From Echinarachnius parma (lineage: Eukaryota; Echinodermata; Echinoidea; Clypeasteroida; Echinarachniidae), in NCBI GenBank assembly GCA_037951105.1, contig JBAMJV010002997.1:204001-268000 (forward strand): DNA of 64,000 nucleotides, written 5' to 3'. Made by a program: the position numbers and the translations under genes. Each line of letters opens with the position of its first letter. The stretch's first letter is position 1. The notes beneath the pieces were generated by a model. That model had not been told where the DNA came from. It did not search any database and saw only the letters and a program-made list of their open reading frames with translations. Below are positions 46,946 through 58,324 of the stretch, one piece after another.

Positions 46946-47329
46946 TTAAAGGGACTTAGTAACATTGTCCAAATCCTCAAAATCCAATTGAAATTCTAGC
47001 GGTTCCCTCATACCTTGTTGTATTCTTATTAACAAAAAAAGCATGGGACAGGTTTCAGTTTTTCAAATTTCCCTTTCGTTAAAAAATTATTTGCGATAGA
47101 AGTGTTCAGATGTCCAATTATCCAATGATCGTCAGAACCGAGTACAAAGTGAGTGCAATGAGATAGTGAATGTCACTTTGCATTTTTGCTCATTACTCTG
47201 CCATTTAAAGTCCATTTAACTTGCAATTTTCACACAACACCCAGTGGACATATCAGATAATAACAATATACATTGAACCAACCACTCATCGCTTTTTGCA
47301 CATTCTACAAAGTTACTAGATCCCTTTAA
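46946..47329. mobile_element. TTAAAGGG MITE family A (best copy)
   Basis: Ends TTAAAGGGACTTAGTAACAT and AAAGTTACTAGATCCCTTTAA, 384 bp. It is flanked by ATA-rich DNA. The interior has no coding frame. Confidence 0.9.
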
Positions 47330-47448
47330 ATATGTTCTTGAAACAGTTTTATTGCTTGGGACCGAGAATTCTCACACAATGCTACCATGTTTGTTACAAT
47401 GCTAGAGATCGGAAGTTGCATGGTGTTTCATACTGTGAAACAGCATAA

Positions 47449-47661
47449 AGCCCGGCGCAGACAGAGCCGACTCGACCCGATCCGACTGGTTTTAATCAGG
47501 CTAGAGTTGGGCCCGGTCGGTCGGAGCAGATTTTTTTGTCTTGAATCGGCCCCAACTGGCATCCGACTGTCTCTCGACTGGCAAAATGTGTGTCGCGAGG
47601 CACTGAAAACTGAGCCGATCGGAAGGACAACCAGTAGAGTCGGCTCTGTCTGCGCCGGGCA
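47449..47661. mobile_element. Palindromic-end MITE, GCCCGGCGCAGACAGAGCC ends (213 bp)
   Basis: Inverted ends GCCCGGCGCAGACAGAGCCG and CGGCTCTGTCTGCGCCGGGC are perfect over at least 24 bp. It is flanked by TAA (47446-47448) and TTA (47662-47664), the TWA target typical of PIF/Harbinger elements. GC-rich interior; non-coding. Confidence 0.9.
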
Positions 47662-47989
47662 TTAGTCGCCTTTTGGGAGACTGGCTTTACCTTCAGAAAC
47701 ATGTCTATATCTTCTTTAGATTAGTCGCTTTTACAGAGCTCGAGACTAACACTTGCTCTATTGCCTGGGGAAAGTAAACATTGATGTTGGGCAAATTAAA
47801 TTTCATAAATGGCCTAGTTTCGTTGTCAAATTTAGTTGGCCAGCTAGCCAGTCAGTGCTAATTTTGAGGCCAGTCTATAAACATGCACAGTATATATTGC
47901 AATTTGTGTTTATACATGCATGCACTGTAAAAGTCATTCCATAGCAGCAATAGTAGTAGAAGGGCAGACATTAAAACAAATCCCCAAAT

Positions 47990-48330
47990 GTCAGAAAATG
48001 TCAAACTCCAAGCAGATGGCTTCAAGGACTGAACCTAAATGGCAGATTGTTACACTGTTACATGGGTCAGGAGCGTTGGAAACCTTTAATGGCAATTGAA
48101 GGATTGTATACATGTAATTTACCTGAAAGCAATGGCATAGCTAGGGAGGTGTGGGTGGGGCACATGCCCCCCCCCCCCCCCCCCCCGAAATAAAAAGTTG
48201 ATGAACGTAAATGACAGATTTGTACACTGTTACATGGGTCACGAGCATCATGAATCTTTATTGGAAGTTGAAGGATTGTATTATATTCCTGAAAGCAAGG
48301 GCATAGCTAGGGAGGTGTGGGTGGGGGGCA
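47990..48330. repeat. Tandem duplication, period about 165 bp, with poly-C
   Basis: ACTGTTACATGGGTCA(G/C)GAGC, TTGAAGGATTGTAT and GGCATAGCTAGGGAGGTGTG are present twice. Unit 1 carries a poly-C run at about 48169-48186. Confidence 0.9.
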
Positions 48331-48627
48331 AAACAAAAATATGATAAAAGTATTAAATACAAAACCTGAAAAGGTTAATTACAGACACTTGTTTTCATCA
48401 ACATAATTGTTGTGAGATATTCATATGTGCTGTTGGTGTGTGTTATCATCTGCATTCAATTATTTTACTAAAGCTGGAGTATGATGAGACAGTCATAGAA
48501 GGAGACAATTTGATACTCAACCTATACTCAACACAAACCTGAAAACAAACTGCATACATGCCAGTAATTACATTCATGTTACTACAGTGTATTTCATGAT
48601 GACATAACCATATCCATCTTTTGTAAA

Positions 48628-49145
48628 GGGGTCTAGTTACAATGTTGACATAGAGTTGACGAAATGTGTATTTCCCTGTGATAATATACTGTATGTCAAC
48701 TGAATGATGTGTGAAAATTCAATGTAAAATGAATGCCATATGGCCAAGAAGTAAGCGATAATGTAAAGTGTTATTTCTTACTCATTGCCATACACAGCTA
48801 AAATGATCTCCAGGATTTGTTTCAAATTAAATCAGAAATATCTCAATAAAAAATAGAGAATTTGACCTTTATTTTAATAGTTTTTATTAATAAAGAGGAA
48901 TACAACAACGCACAGCATAGATGAAGGTGAGTCAATTTGGTCAATGCGGTCAAAGGAAATAACCCTAGGAAATTTAAGCAGCGCTCTCAATTACCAACAA
49001 TTAGTTATATGAATTATTGTCGCATTTTTTCTATTTGGATCTGTTATATTTTGATATTATGCTCCTTGAATTGTAAATTTACTATATGTTGGAAATAAAA
49101 AATTCAATAAATGAAATGAAATAAATGAAGGGTTCCAAGTCCCTT
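48628..49145. mobile_element. MITE family A copy interrupted by a probable LINE 3' tail (48870-49128)
   Basis: The outer part has GTCTAGTTACAATGTTGACA at the left and CCAAGTCCCTTTAA at the right, as in family A. The inserted part ends in ATGTTGGAAATAAAAAATTC then AATAAATGAAATGAAATAAATGAA, resembling the A-rich simple-repeat tail of a LINE in + orientation. The insertion edges are approximate. Confidence 0.55.
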
Positions 49146-49149
49146 TAAT

Positions 49150-49528
49150 GTGATGATGGAGAGAAAGGCATCACTCCAAACTCAAGTATCTTAAGCACAT
49201 CTTCTGTTCCTCATCCTTCAAGACGGTAGACGAGGTCACATCTTGCTAACAAAAGAAAGCGAGGACAAATTCTCAATCAGCGAGTACAAAATATCTCAAT
49301 CGAGTCACGAGTAAGAATGATGGAAGAATCTTTTAAGAATCCGACCCGATCATAATGCCTGGTCTCCTGCAGACAATGCATCCACTTTTCTCATTTAATT
49401 TAAATCAGCATGCCTCACTTTTGCGTGCAGCTAAACTAAACAAGGCGCTGAGCTTCCGTGATATTTTGAGATTATAATACTTTTTCTTGAAGAGAGCATA
49501 TCTTAGAACATAATGAAGAATCATATAT
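49150..49528. other. Intron sequence, nothing recognised
   Basis: Slightly GC-richer at 49195-49380, without a plausible exon or repeat partner in the window. Confidence 0.4.
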
Positions 49529-49710
49529 ACAGTCAAACCTGTCTTAGCGGTAACCGGTCTGTAGCAGTTAATCTGCCTATAACGGCCACCAAGAGTGACT
49601 ACCTGCAGAAAAAAATCAATATCATGGAACCTGTCTATAGAGATCACCTGTCTACAGTGGTCACTTTTCTTGGTTCCATTTAATAGGAGGTCACTTTACA
49701 TATGTTTGAC
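49529..49710. mobile_element. CAAACCTGT-type MITE (copy 2)
   Basis: Left end ACAGTCAAACCTGTCTTAGC. The right part GGTCACTTTACATATGTTTGAC is degenerate. The interior has ACCTGTCTACAGTGGTCAC. Confidence 0.75.
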
Positions 49711-49956
49711 CAAAATTGGACATTCTAAAAGTCTGCTTGAAGAATATATGTTTCAGAACATAATTACGATCATGTATCATACATGAAATTGGCTCTTTAT
49801 TAACTCATAGGAGATGGTTTGATTTTGATATTACTTGCGTTCAAGGTAGAAATAATTTGTGTGACTAGCCGCCCTAAACCAGTTTTGGGTAATTCAAGAT
49901 ATACAGTGCGCTGGAAGCTATATGAGATGTTCCAATGTGCATGGCTAGAGATAATT

Positions 49957-50015
49957 GTATTTCCTGGTGGCCTGATCAGGATTTAATTTTGGTAGTCCCT
50001 GACTAAATAGACAAT
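49957..50015. repeat. Short relic of an element G end
   Basis: CTAGAGATAATTGTATTTCC then TGGTGGCCTGATCAGGA matches the pattern (CTCGAAATTAACTTTTTTTGCTGGTGGCCCGGTCGGGCC) in decayed form. Confidence 0.4.
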
Positions 50016-50019
50016 TCTG

Positions 50020-50630
50020 TAATAAATCATTTCCCCGTCGGTGGAGTCAAATTTGACATAATTTAATTATATTGTTATATTCTTTATATTATTGGCAATC
50101 AAACTTTATAATACTGTACATTTTCCTTTTAGCTTTCCCCAAAAAATTGTTCAGCTTGAACATCCTGTTCTCCTTTACATGTGCCTCCATTTAGAATAGG
50201 AAAGAAAAATACTCTAAATGAGTGCTATCTCAAAGAAAGGAGAAATCCATTTAATAACATTCATAACACGCCATTGTATGATAGGGTATGTACATGTAGG
50301 TGTATACAAACTACATGTACATAAATATTATACTCTTCCGATTATCTTGAAGCCATTTCATTAATTTCCTTTCAATTAAGTTAATGTGGAATATATATGT
50401 AGAATTTCATTCAACATGAACTGCCTAAAAACATTATCATTGCAAAGCAAGTTTGATGAAAATGACAGAACTTTCTAATAATAATACAATCTCATAATTA
50501 AGAAACAAGTTAAAAATACACACAAAGATATGAAAATATATAATCAGATTTGAGCATTATGAAATCACCTTTTCAACGAGGTACACACCAAAAGAGGACA
50601 ATAACCAATAGTCCTACTCAAGATCACATT
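50020..50630. other. AT-rich intron sequence, nothing recognised
   Basis: ACATGTA motifs are present; no paired ends or frames. Confidence 0.45.
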
Positions 50631-50633
50631 TAA

Positions 50634-50812
50634 AGGGATCTAGTATGAACTTTGCTGGAATGTGCAAACAATTATGAATGGTTGAAAATACGTTTATTTT
50701 TGTGACCGGATTTGTCCACTATTGGTAATACGAGTATAAGAAGACATGAGAGAACCACTGGAGTTCTAAGTAAGTTTTGTGAATTTTGACAATGTTACTC
50801 GATCCCTTTAAA
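50634..50812. mobile_element. MITE family A, internally deleted copy
   Basis: Ends TTTAAAGGGATCTAGTATGA and AATGTTACTCGATCCCTTTAAA; only about 180 bp, retaining GAGAACCACTGGAGTTCTAAG. The deletion removes about half of the interior. Confidence 0.8.
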
Positions 50813-50829
50813 ATATCCTGATCTCCCCA

Positions 50830-51320
50830 TCCCTGGGCTTGTGCCTCTCTTAAGTGCGGCGACAGGAAAAACACTCATCTTCACGCAAGTGCTGCTATGA
50901 AAACAGTAATAAAAACCCTGTAATTGCCGCAAACTCAGTACATGTTTATGCAATTCAAGCTTGGCATTTTGTTCATGGTCGCAGTGTACTGTACATATGT
51001 TGTACACACCAAAATGTAAACATCATCACACCGCCTGATGTGGTGTTTAAGATTCTACTTCATCTTGAACAAGAGCTGCTTGGATAAACAGAGAGAAAAA
51101 AACCTGGTAATTGCCACAAACACGGGTCATGTTTATGCAAGCAAGTTCATTTTTTTGTTTTCTTTGCAACACTTAAATTGTACTGATACCCAACCCCATA
51201 TTGCATGACATGGTACGTAAGAGTATTATTTCATTTCACAAGTGCATTTTTGCTATGAAAATATCTAATGAGAACCTGGTATTGCGCAAGCACAGTACAT
51301 GTTTATAAAGTAGAATCTTA
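50830..51320. repeat. Tandem array, 3 copies, period about 180 bp
   Basis: CTGCTATGAAAACAGTAATA, AACCCTGTAATTGCCGCAAA and AGTACATGTTTATGCAA recur near 50885-50950, 51070-51140 and 51250-51310. Confidence 0.85.
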
Positions 51321-51409
51321 CCCACTATGGTATCATTGGAAAGCCTGTTCCCCTTTACATTAATACCCCATTTGTAATTAATTGTTATTAAATTATGGAC
51401 TTTGCATTA

Positions 51410-52094
51410 CAGCTGAATATAGAGCCAAGTCGAGATTGAAATGTTACAACCAGAACGTCAATGACGTAGCGCTCATCCGCCATCTCGCAACATCAAATAT
51501 CGCAAATTTCATGTGGTACACTTTTCAACTAGTCAAAAAATAAAAATTTGATGCCCCGGAAGGGACATGGGAAAAAAAAAAAAATCAATCAATTAAAAAA
51601 AATAAATAAATAAATTAAAAAAATTAAAAAATTAAAAAATAAATAAAAAAAAAAACAAATAAAACAAAACAAAAAAAAAAATATTAAAAAAAAATAAAAT
51701 AAATAAATAAAATTTAAAATTTAAAAATTTAAAATTACCATAATTATTGAATGGAGAAAAATTTCAAAATTCTGTGTAGAAGTTTAGTGTACCAAAGTTA
51801 GCTCTACCAGATAAAGCAAACCAAATCAAAATCGGTCGAGAAATGAGGGAGAAGAAGCATTTTTTGTGATTTCGAATAAATTTGCATAAATTACCATAGA
51901 TAATGAATTTCACGATTCTGTGTAGAAGTTTTAAATCCCCCTCCTAGCCCTATCTTATGAAACAATCAGAATCAAAATCGGTTGAAAAATAACGAAGAAG
52001 AAGCATTTTGAAAACTGTGGACGGAGGGCCGGACGGACGCCGGACGCCACGGCATGGCATAAGCTCATCATGCCCTTCGGGCCGGATGAGCTAG
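51410..52094. mobile_element. Helitron/Helentron-like non-autonomous repeat with 3' hairpin
   Basis: The right part holds two copies of a unit of about 150 bp (TTCTGTGTAGAAGTTT..., ATCAAAATCGGT(C/T)GA, GAAGAAGCATTTT at 51770 and 51910). It is followed by GGACGGACGCCGGACGCCAC and ends with the hairpin GCTCATCATGCCCTTCGGGC..GATGAGC, then TAG (52058-52092). A 3' hairpin beside CTAG, no inverted ends and internal tandem units fit Helentron-type elements. The left boundary is uncertain. 51568-51735 is an A-rich AATAAA tract that may be an expanded simple repeat. Confidence 0.5.
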
Positions 52095-52132
52095 AAACTC
52101 ATCGTTATCGTGTGACCGCCTCAACACCATAC

Positions 52133-52310
52133 ATATGATGACATAAACGGTATTGTTTAATTATTTATTTAATTTTTAGGGCTGTACTGTGGGTATAGTG
52201 TGCATACAATCGCGCGCTGCACTGCATGCACAACGCAATAGCTGCGGTACGGTTGGACGCAAGATGGCGCTACACAACGGTACCCCGGGGTACTGCGTGT
52301 GTCATCATAT
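52133..52310. mobile_element. MITE family D (copy 2)
   Basis: Ends ATATGATGACATAAACGGTA and TACTGCGTGTGTCATCATAT, 178 bp. The interior shares GGGCTGTACTG, GCGCGCTGCACTGCATGCAC and AAGATGGCGCTACACAACG with 13313-13541. Confidence 0.85.
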
Positions 52311-52617
52311 CATTAAAAGCAGAGAGCCTTGTCATTGACAACGTCTTTAATGACTCAAACCAACAACCCAACCGATCCTACTTGTACCTCGGTATGCCAA
52401 GCAGCGTACACAGAATGTTAATGACGATGAAAATGAGGTCACTACCTCCTGCAAGGGAAGATAAGAGCTCGTTGGCAGAACGCGGTTATACTGTTACACT
52501 GTGGAGAATCGTGGACCACACTGCATGCATGCATGTGAAATTAATACATCAGTTAGCATGCCTGTACAGGATCAATATCTGAAGCTCTGACAAATCTAAA
52601 TGGTGCACATCACATCA

Positions 52618-52910
52618 CACCTTGTGCGTATGTCTAGATGTGTGTGTCTGTGTGTGTCTGTGTGTATGTGTGTGTGTGTGTTTGTGTGTGTGGGTGTGTT
52701 TGTTTGTGTGGGGGTATGTGTGTATGTATTGTGGTATAGAAAAAAAAAGTAAATGTGTGTATAGGTGTGTGTGAATGCTAGTGTGTGCATTTGTGCACAT
52801 ACATATGTATGTGGGTGTGTGCATGTGTGTATGTGTGTGTGTATGTGTGTATGTGTATGTGCGTACGTTTGTGTGTGTGCATGTGTGTGTGTTGGCATGT
52901 TTAAGTACAT
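52618..52910. repeat. TG-rich microsatellite
   Basis: GTGTGTGTCTGTGTG-type sequence with TATG interruptions. Histidine/threonine-rich frames on the other strand are artefacts. Confidence 0.93.
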
Positions 52911-52999
52911 GACACATGTGATCTTTTTTTTCAGAATTTGCTCTACTTTCATATCTTCATTAGTTATTAATGCCTGCATATGGTGTGCATAATGCATGT

Positions 53000-53840
53000 A
53001 CCAGTATATACTCTAATAAAATGCATATGAAATACAAATAATATTTTAAGTTGATATAGCCCCTACCGTAAACTGATTAATTGTCTCACACTTTACAAGA
53101 ATATCACTTTTTTTCTCAATTATTATTTTCATCAAAATAAAATTAATTCATACAACTAAACTTGTCTTAAAGTGTCTACACACATTCATGTTTAAAGATC
53201 TTAAACAAATAAAGAAGGCAGGGAGATGTGTATCTAGACAGGGTTTTGGTGCCTACACATGAACCTACGTCACTCCTTTCACCTCCTCGCTAAATATCAC
53301 AGCTCGTGATCACTTGTGACTATCCCCCACCTGTATCTCTTGTGTCACAATTCAGCGGTTCACATCCCTTTCTTAGAGCTTAAAGCTACTCTTGAATAGT
53401 TTGAGTAAAATTGTAATTAAACCTTTCTGGGCCCAATTGGTGAAAGAGTAGCAATTAATTGTTAGTCAGATCAAGTGACTAAATGCGCAAATCTGATTGG
53501 TTGAAATGCACACGATTTCTGACTTGTATCTTTTTCTGCAACTATTTGTTTGTTAGCAGGATTTGTTTAAAAGGGGTTCTTCACATGTTTTTTGTTTTTT
53601 TTAACCTTTGCAGTTTTAAGCACTACATTTGGATTTGTTATCATGTTCTGAAATGGTTTTAATTTAGAGCCTAGATATGAAAGGGAACTATTCTGAGTCA
53701 TTTCCTTCTCCCTCCAGCATCTTCCAGCATCCCATTATTCTTCTCTTGGGTAAAGGAGAAGAAAAAGAGTGAGTAAAGGCGACCTGGAGGACGACTTATT
53801 GATTAATCTCCCGATGCCTTCACATTAAAGCGTTCGTCTT
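53000..53840. other. Intron sequence without recognised repeats
   Basis: 53210-53370 and 53400-53530 are less AT-rich than their surroundings, and CAATTAATTG occurs near 53452. No exon can be supported. Confidence 0.4.
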
Positions 53841-53843
53841 CTT

Positions 53844-54520
53844 AACCCAGAAATACTGTGGAATATGGTGAATCTTTGCAATACTAAACTCAAATAGTCT
53901 TGAACGGGTTAAATTGTTCCCGACTTGAATATTGAAATACCCACAGAGTTAATACATACTACACAAAGTTCATGCATAGAATCGGTTTACCAAGTCATAT
54001 ATCTCCCAATGTCTTCTCATTCAAACATTCTTCATCTTAATTCCGTGCCTACGGGAACCGGGTATAGGAATTTTAGAATCGCGAAGGGAACGGAATAATC
54101 CAAGAATTCCAAAAGTAAGGCTGGGATCTACATGTATGCTAAATGCAATGTAGAGGATGGGTTTACCAATTCATCTCCTCCTCTTAACCTGTTCTCTACT
54201 AAATTGTGCAATCTTGGTAGAGATGGATACAGGGCCCACCTGGTTCCCTAAAGGCATTAGGGTTAATTAACCCTATCCCCCAAGATATTGCAGTACCCAC
54301 AGAGTCAATAGATAATACATATAATTTAGGTAGGCAAAGGGTTTAACGATAGCGTCTCCTAATATTGCACATTCAAACATTCCTTCTATTCATCTTTTTG
54401 CCTATGATGAATTAACTATTTGGGAATAATAGCATCTAGGAAGAAATAGATTAACCCATTTCTGGCGCAGAACCGGTGGACCTTGTATGGAGTAACAATA
54501 TCCAGTAAGAAACTAGTTCA
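53844..54520. repeat. Cluster of T1/T2 mini-repeats (53844-53910, 54188-54262, 54450-54520)
   Basis: TTAACCCAGAAATACTGTGG..GAACGGGTTAA, then TTAACCTGTTCTCTAC..CTAAAGGCATTAGGGTTAA, then TTAACCCATTTCTGGCG..GGACCTTGTATGG. Between them TATCTCCCAATGTCTTC/ATCTCCTAATATT motifs repeat, forming a local composite array. Confidence 0.65.
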
Positions 54521-54749
54521 AACCTCTCGCCACATGTATGAGGGTTTCAATATTTAGTTTTAAAAGTGATAATCAAAAACTACTGCCTATGTGGAACCAT
54601 CTGGAACATACATCTTGGTATGGGGAGTATAGTAGATTCTAGGATGGTATGTGTTAAATGTCCCTAAGGGCCAGTGCCCTCAAATTTACATTTTAACTCT
54701 GCTGAAAATTTCTGCCTGAATGATTATCCACGCACCTGCACACTTACAA

Positions 54750-55290
54750 TGTTATAATAGGTGGAAGGCTCTTTTATTTTCCTACAATTTCCTTTTTACA
54801 TGTATATTTATGAGTGGAAGACAAAATTAAGAGTGTTTTTGCTTGAGATAGACATTAAATGGCAGAAGAATTATAATGTTCTGAAATCCCTTTTTCTTTT
54901 CGTACGTTTTTACATGGTTGTACATGTATATTTCATGAGTGGAAAACAAAATTAAGAGGAGAGTTTTGCTTGAGATAGACATGGCAGAAGCATTATAATG
55001 TTCTGAAATCTCTTTTCTTTTCCGACGTTTTCCTTTTTACTTGTACATGTATATTTCATGAGAGAAAAACAAAATTAAGAGGGTTGTTTTGCTTGAGATA
55101 GACATTAAATGGCAAAAAAATTATAATGTTAAGAAATCTCTTTTCTTTTGCTCTTTTCCCTTTTTACTTGTACATGTTTATTTTATGAGCGGAAAACAAA
55201 ATTAAGCAGGTTTTTTTGCATGAGAGAAATTGAAATGGCAAAAGAATTATATAATGTTTTGAAATCTCTTTTCTTTCCCTACTTACACAC
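54750..55290. repeat. Tandem array, 4 copies, period about 120 bp
   Basis: ATG(A/T)GTGGAAGACAAAATTAAG, GCTTGAGATAGACATTAAAT and ATTATAATGTTCTGAAATC recur near 54808, 54935, 55058 and 55185. Copies are 80-90% alike by eye. Confidence 0.92.
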
Positions 55291-55369
55291 ACTACATTTA
55301 ACAATGTAGATGTGTCCAGAGCAAAAATAAATCAATCTTAATAGAGCTATATCATACAACAGTTCAGTT

Positions 55370-56245
55370 GGCCTGATTTACTGAATGTTCCTAATGTACT
55401 AGCTAGTGAAATATTTATGCACGCATTGTGTGAATGAAGGTTGCTCTTACAATGGTTTGCAGTTACATGTTATCATTCACAAAGAATAGCTTTAAAATGC
55501 ACATTGTGGGGCTAAAATACACAAAATGGAGTAAATGTAGGAATATATAGACATACAAAATTATGCATTACAGTGTTATAAAACACTCTCACTGGAACAT
55601 TTGACTGGTTTCTGTTTATTGAATGTTCCGAATATAGCTGGCAAGATAAAGTGTATATCTATGCATGCATTGAATTAATTAATGAAGGTTGGTATTTGAA
55701 TAAAAGTATTTTGCAGTTTCGTGTTATCATGCATAAACACTCAGGAGCTCAATTACACAACGGGTAGGTGTGGGATTGTAGGAATACCAACTATATCATG
55801 TTTACAATCACTCTCTCTATTAAGTAACACATTTGACTGGTTCTATTTTTAAATGTGTATGGATATTTATGTATGTATATATTTTTAATTATTTCTATTG
55901 CAAGGTTAGTAGAAAAGCTATTTAACTAAATTAAAAAAAAACAATAACAAAATAACATATCAACAAACAGGAATACAATAACTTGAGCTGAACCACAGAA
56001 AGCAATATCCATGATTTTTGAGGGAACATAAATCAATGTTAGATGGATATAGAAGGTCTACTTTTAATGAATGTTCGCGAAAGTCTACTTTTATTGAATG
56101 TTCTCTATACATAGCTGGCAAATGCATTGTTTGGTCGAAGGTTGCCATTTCAATGTTTTGCAGTTTTATGTTATCATGCACAATGAAAAACTAAAATGGA
56201 CATTGTGGGGCTAAAATACATAATGGAGTAGGTATTACTAGTGCT
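55370..56245. repeat. Tandem array, 3 copies, period about 220-420 bp
   Basis: ATTGAATGTTCC, GAATGAAGGTTG, TTTGCAGTT(A/T)(C/T)(A/G)TGTTATCATGCA and GGACATTGTGGGGCTAAAAT recur near 55380, 55610 and 56085. Confidence 0.82.
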
Positions 56246-57813
56246 CTAGAATTATACATATCACATCTACATTGTAGCTAAATGCTCTCACTGACACCTC
56301 ATGTATTGCCTGGTTTATGTTGATACTTATGTTTAAATCTTGTCTGCTTATTGCCAGAAGAGTGAGGATGTTCAATTATTGGAATAATATAGTCCAAAAG
56401 TAAAAGAAGAAAAAAATCCTGTAATGGAGATTATACAGTCACCCTTACCTTAATAGTTGAATTTATTAGATCCTTAAGTAGTCATTTAAGGGCTTTTCTG
56501 TTTCCATTTTCTTTATTTTTGGTATTGTTTTGTACTCGCATAAGTCAACAACTTCCTGCAGTCTGAATAGATTGAACTAATATGCAAGGTTGACATGTTG
56601 TCAAAGAGGCATCATTCTTGTACTGCATATATCCTTTAGAAGTATAAGTTCTTAGAAAAGCTGATTTTAATAAGCATCTTTAGACTTTACAGTGAAGGAT
56701 AACCTGCTAATTACTGTAATTATCAGGCACGTTACGTATAACAAAAGAGGAGCCTTGTTTTAAACTCAATCAATCCTATTTTCTAGGCGACTGCGTCTAC
56801 ATTTGAAAAGACAGACAGATCAGTGCAATGTAGCATACTAGCTTTAGTAAGTAGTTCAACCGTAGGTCAACTAAAACAAAATGTAACCATCTGATCATAT
56901 ATGATTTATTTTGATTGCTACATTTACAATTCATGAAGGACATAATGTAATATAACTAACTTTTTTTAAAGAACATTATTTGCTAAAATTAAAAGTATGT
57001 ACCGTTGTATGTTTTCGTTTGAGTAAAGATGTACACATGCCTGGATAGATTAAGACTGGAATGCGTTCCTTCCTATTTGACATTACATACTGTGCTTAAT
57101 TATGGTTACATTAAATTGCAGAATTATACTGCTAGATTTTCCGAAGACCGTTGCCCAATTTTTGGGGGAACCAGTCTAGAATCCATGGGTTAATTTGGAT
57201 GAAACTTTTATTCATAAATGTAGCTGCTATATGCATATAAATAAATTCCAATAAAATAACTCAATTTCTAGCAGTGGATTTAAGCCCTTTTAAAAACAAA
57301 CCCTTCAAATGTTGTAACAGTTGTTGACATAGCTATCTGAGAAGTATTTTGTTTTACAGCATGTATACATTAACACAGCATACAGATAGTGCATGTTTGC
57401 AGGCCATGTAAATAATTCACTGGCAGTATAATATGGAGTGGGTTTTTTTTTTACAACAAAGATGTCTTACAATACCATTCTATAACATGCATATAATTGA
57501 ACACTGATTTTGTATTGCTTGTTTGTAAACATGCTCGATTCAGTATTTGGGCTGCCAAGCCTGCCATAACCTACATGTATGATGAACGCGACGTGACATC
57601 TCCATAAACCTTCATAGAAATTGAATTTTTGAAATGCGCCTTTTTGTTGTAACTTGCAACCATGCTTGCCATAAATTTGCCCTCAAAAGAGACATTGATG
57701 CATAATAGTGTTCTGGTAGGTCTCTGTCCATGATTCCCTTGTGTGACTTCATATTCATAGCAATACAGCATGCGCACATACTTTACCTAGGTCAACTGCC
57801 TTTAGGCATTTAT

Positions 57814-58324
57814 CCCCGTGTTCACACACAAAATTTTTAGCCCTTAATCATGACTAAAGAATCAGCAGCTGACTATAGAATCAGCTTCTCATTAAAAATT
57901 CTTGTGTCTGAACGCTTACTAACGAAACGTCGTATCGCTAGTGATGACTAGCGATACGCTGGTTTTATCGTCGTTTCGTACGAGAACTGACTATAGAATC
58001 ACGCTTATTCCGTGTGTGAACAACCGTAACTCGCTAATCATGACTAAGTGGGCGTGGCTTAATGCGAACGTTCGCTCGCACAGCTGCAGCGAGACAGCGC
58101 AGACAGAAAAAAATGACAACACACTGCGCAGTAGCAAACTGCGCACTTATACGATGTTCGGGGGGTTCGGCACCACCTGGAAAACAGCTGGTGTTCGATA
58201 TATGCTCTGTGCGTGTGAACATATACCAGGTTTGATTTAATCATCACTAGCGAAACGTTGTATCGCTAGTGATGATTCTATAGAGATGATTAAGGGATGA
58301 AAATGTTTGTGTGTGAACACGGGG
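57814..58324. mobile_element. MITE with CCCCGTGTTCACACACAAA ends (511 bp)
   Basis: Ends CCCCGTGTTCACACACAAAA and GTTTGTGTGTGAACACGGGG, flanked by TAT on both sides. Subterminal palindromes include TCGCTAGTGATGACTAGCGA (57937-57956), with GAAACGTCGTATCGCTAGTG on one side echoed by GAAACGTTGTATCGCTAGTG on the other. The centre (58040-58190) is GC-rich with open frames but no recognised protein. Confidence 0.88.

Noticed and set aside
47387..47665. A 92-codon arginine-rich frame
   Set aside because: Most of it lies inside the palindromic-end MITE at 47449-47661.
52596..52997. A 133-codon histidine/threonine-rich frame
   Set aside because: Reading through a TG/CA microsatellite.
58034..58247. 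Overlapping 60-99-codon frames with cysteine and arginine residues
   Set aside because: GC-rich centre of the MITE at 57814-58324; open in three frames with no recognisable domain.
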